Shown: positions 29,997-30,973 of the stretch, one piece after another
Layout of the letters: each line of letters begins with the position of its first letter
Numbering within the stretch: position 1 is the first letter of the stretch
NCBI GenBank assembly: GCA_934162685.1
Contig: CAKPJO010000004.1
Coordinates: 1-30,973, forward strand
DNA from: an uncultured Bacilli bacterium
GTDB lineage: Bacteria; Bacillota_I; Bacilli_A; RFN20; CAG-826
DNA: 30,973 nt
Reading direction: 5' to 3'
Position numbers and translations under genes: made by a program
Notes under the pieces: generated by a model
What the model was told of the DNA's origin: nothing
Databases searched by the model: none
What the model saw: the letters and a program-made list of their open reading frames with translations, nothing else

Positions 29997-30973
29997 ATGG
30001 CCGCATGCAAAGTAGTAAATAAGCCGAACATGAAAGAAGCAGCAAAAAGAAATAGAGAAGCAAGTAAGATTTCTTATGAAGAATTAACTATTTCAGAAAA
30101 ATTTAAAAATTATGCAAAAACACGTAAGTATTTTATTAGAACTTATGGTTGCCAAGCCAATATTCGTGATGAAGAAACTATGGCTGGTATGCTTGAATTT
30201 GCAGGATTTAAGAAAGCTAATAAAATCGAAGATGCAAATGTCATCATTTTAAATACGTGTGCTGTAAGAGAAAATGCTGAAGATAAAGTATTTGGTGAAA
30301 TTGGTCAATTAAAAGGTTTAAAACATAAAGGTGATGACCGTGTCATTGCAGTATGTGGCTGTATGATTCAACAAACGCATATTGTCGATATTATTCAAGA
30401 TAAATATCGTCAAGTAGATTTATTATTTGGTACTCATAATATTGATAACTTATTAAACTTATTAGAAGAAGTTTATGAAAGTAAAACTCGTATTATTGAT
30501 GTCGAATCTAAAATGGGCGAAGTTCGTGAAAACTTACCTTCTACTCGTTTAGATACTTATAAAGCATTTGTTAATATTATGTATGGTTGTGATAAGTTTT
30601 GTACATACTGTATTGTTCCTTATACTCGTGGTAAAGAAAGATCTCGTAAAATGGAAGACATATTACATGAATGCCAAGATTTAGTTGATAAAGGATATAT
30701 GGAAATTACTTTATTAGGACAAAATGTTAATGCTTATGGTAAAGACTTAAAAGATGGTAGTAATTTTGCTTTGTTATTAGAAAGCGTAGCTAAATTAGGT
30801 ATTCCGCGTTTACGTTTTACTACTTCACATCCTTGGGATTTTAGTGATGAAATGATTGATATTATTGCAAAATATGATAATATTATGTCGGCAATACATT
30901 TACCTGTTCAATCCGGAAACAATGAGATTTTACGCTTAATGGGAAGAAGATACACTTCTGAACAATATAAAGC
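29997..30973 (+). CDS. miaB: tRNA-2-methylthio-N6-dimethylallyladenosine synthase MiaB (5' part)
   Basis: MiaB is a radical-SAM methylthiotransferase that modifies A37 of tRNAs reading UNN codons. The visible 325 residues carry the N-terminal MTTase domain with its three cluster cysteines in TYGCQAN (residue 52), NTCAVREN and VCGCMIQ. The radical-SAM motif YGCDKFCTYC follows, then LLGQNVNAYG, SHPWDF and HLPVQSGN. The frame stays open to the window edge, so the rest of the radical-SAM domain and the TRAM domain are cut off. The ATG at 29997 follows GTAGGAGTGG. A 12-base gap to spoVS makes co-transcription likely. Confidence 0.96.
   Translation, partial: MAACKVVNKPNMKEAAKRNREASKISYEELTISEKFKNYAKTRKYFIRTYGCQANIRDEETMAGMLEFAGFKKANKIEDANVIILNTCAVRENAEDKVFGEIGQLKGLKHKGDDRVIAVCGCMIQQTHIVDIIQDKYRQVDLLFGTHNIDNLLNLLEEVYESKTRIIDVESKMGEVRENLPSTRLDTYKAFVNIMYGCDKFCTYCIVPYTRGKERSRKMEDILHECQDLVDKGYMEITLLGQNVNAYGKDLKDGSNFALLLESVAKLGIPRLRFTTSHPWDFSDEMIDIIAKYDNIMSAIHLPVQSGNNEILRLMGRRYTSEQYK

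Noticed and set aside
1..30973. CRISPR array, tRNA genes, insertion sequences or prophage
   Set aside because: No regularly spaced repeats, cloverleaf-like sequences, transposase or phage structural genes were seen on reading the window; short elements could still be missed by eye.

Overview
The window reads as a chromosomal segment from a low-GC, Gram-positive-type bacterium of the Bacilli, with a compact genome. Introns are absent, Shine-Dalgarno sites are strong (AGGAGG/GGTGAT type), and A+T content is high. TGA is used as a stop codon (nth and dapB), so the standard bacterial code applies rather than the Mycoplasma code. A class A penicillin-binding protein, GpsB and a lipoprotein signal peptide point to a walled cell with one membrane. 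SpoIVA, SpoVS and a SpoVIF-like protein indicate an endospore former or a recent descendant of one. I cannot name the species; an uncultured Erysipelotrichia/RF39-like lineage near the root of the Mollicutes would fit.

Layout: (1) 1-1461, a four-helix membrane protein and an FMN-riboswitch-controlled riboflavin transporter S component (ribU). (2) 1517-2739, a small ferredoxin and a divergent DtxR-family metalloregulator that share an intergenic region rich in palindromes, followed by remains of ABC transporter genes. (3) 2843-7242, a tail-anchored protein, cmk, der, a spoVIF-like gene, a structured 311-nt gap and spoIVA. (4) 7365-14731, pcrA, ligA, gatC, gatA and gatB, tightly packed. (5) 14801-18640, a stand-alone DnaB-like ATPase, HU, dapB, a minimal CCA-adding enzyme, dnaD and nth. 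(6) Minus strand 18593-22279, ponA-like PBP1, recU and a DEDDh exonuclease. (7) 22412-23529, a cysteine-rich DUF11-like protein and a convergent lipoprotein. (8) 23647-30973, gpsB, rnpB (RNase P RNA), pgsA, a cinA C-terminal domain, recA, a YcxB-like membrane protein, rny, ymdB, spoVS and the start of miaB.

Several blocks match the gene order of Bacillus subtilis with intervening genes removed: cmk-der-spoIVA, pcrA-ligA-gatCAB, dapB-cca-dnaD-nth-ponA-recU, gpsB-rnpB, and pgsA-cinA-recA-rny-ymdB-spoVS-miaB. Several proteins are also shorter than their usual family members (Cca, DapB, GatB, CinA), which suggests reductive evolution of an ancestral Bacilli chromosome that kept wall synthesis and at least part of sporulation. 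No CRISPR array, insertion sequence, tRNA or prophage was seen. The best candidates for undescribed biology are the cysteine-rich protein at 22412, the stand-alone DnaB-like ATPase at 14801, the structured region before spoIVA, and the palindromic control region between ferredoxin and the DtxR-type regulator.
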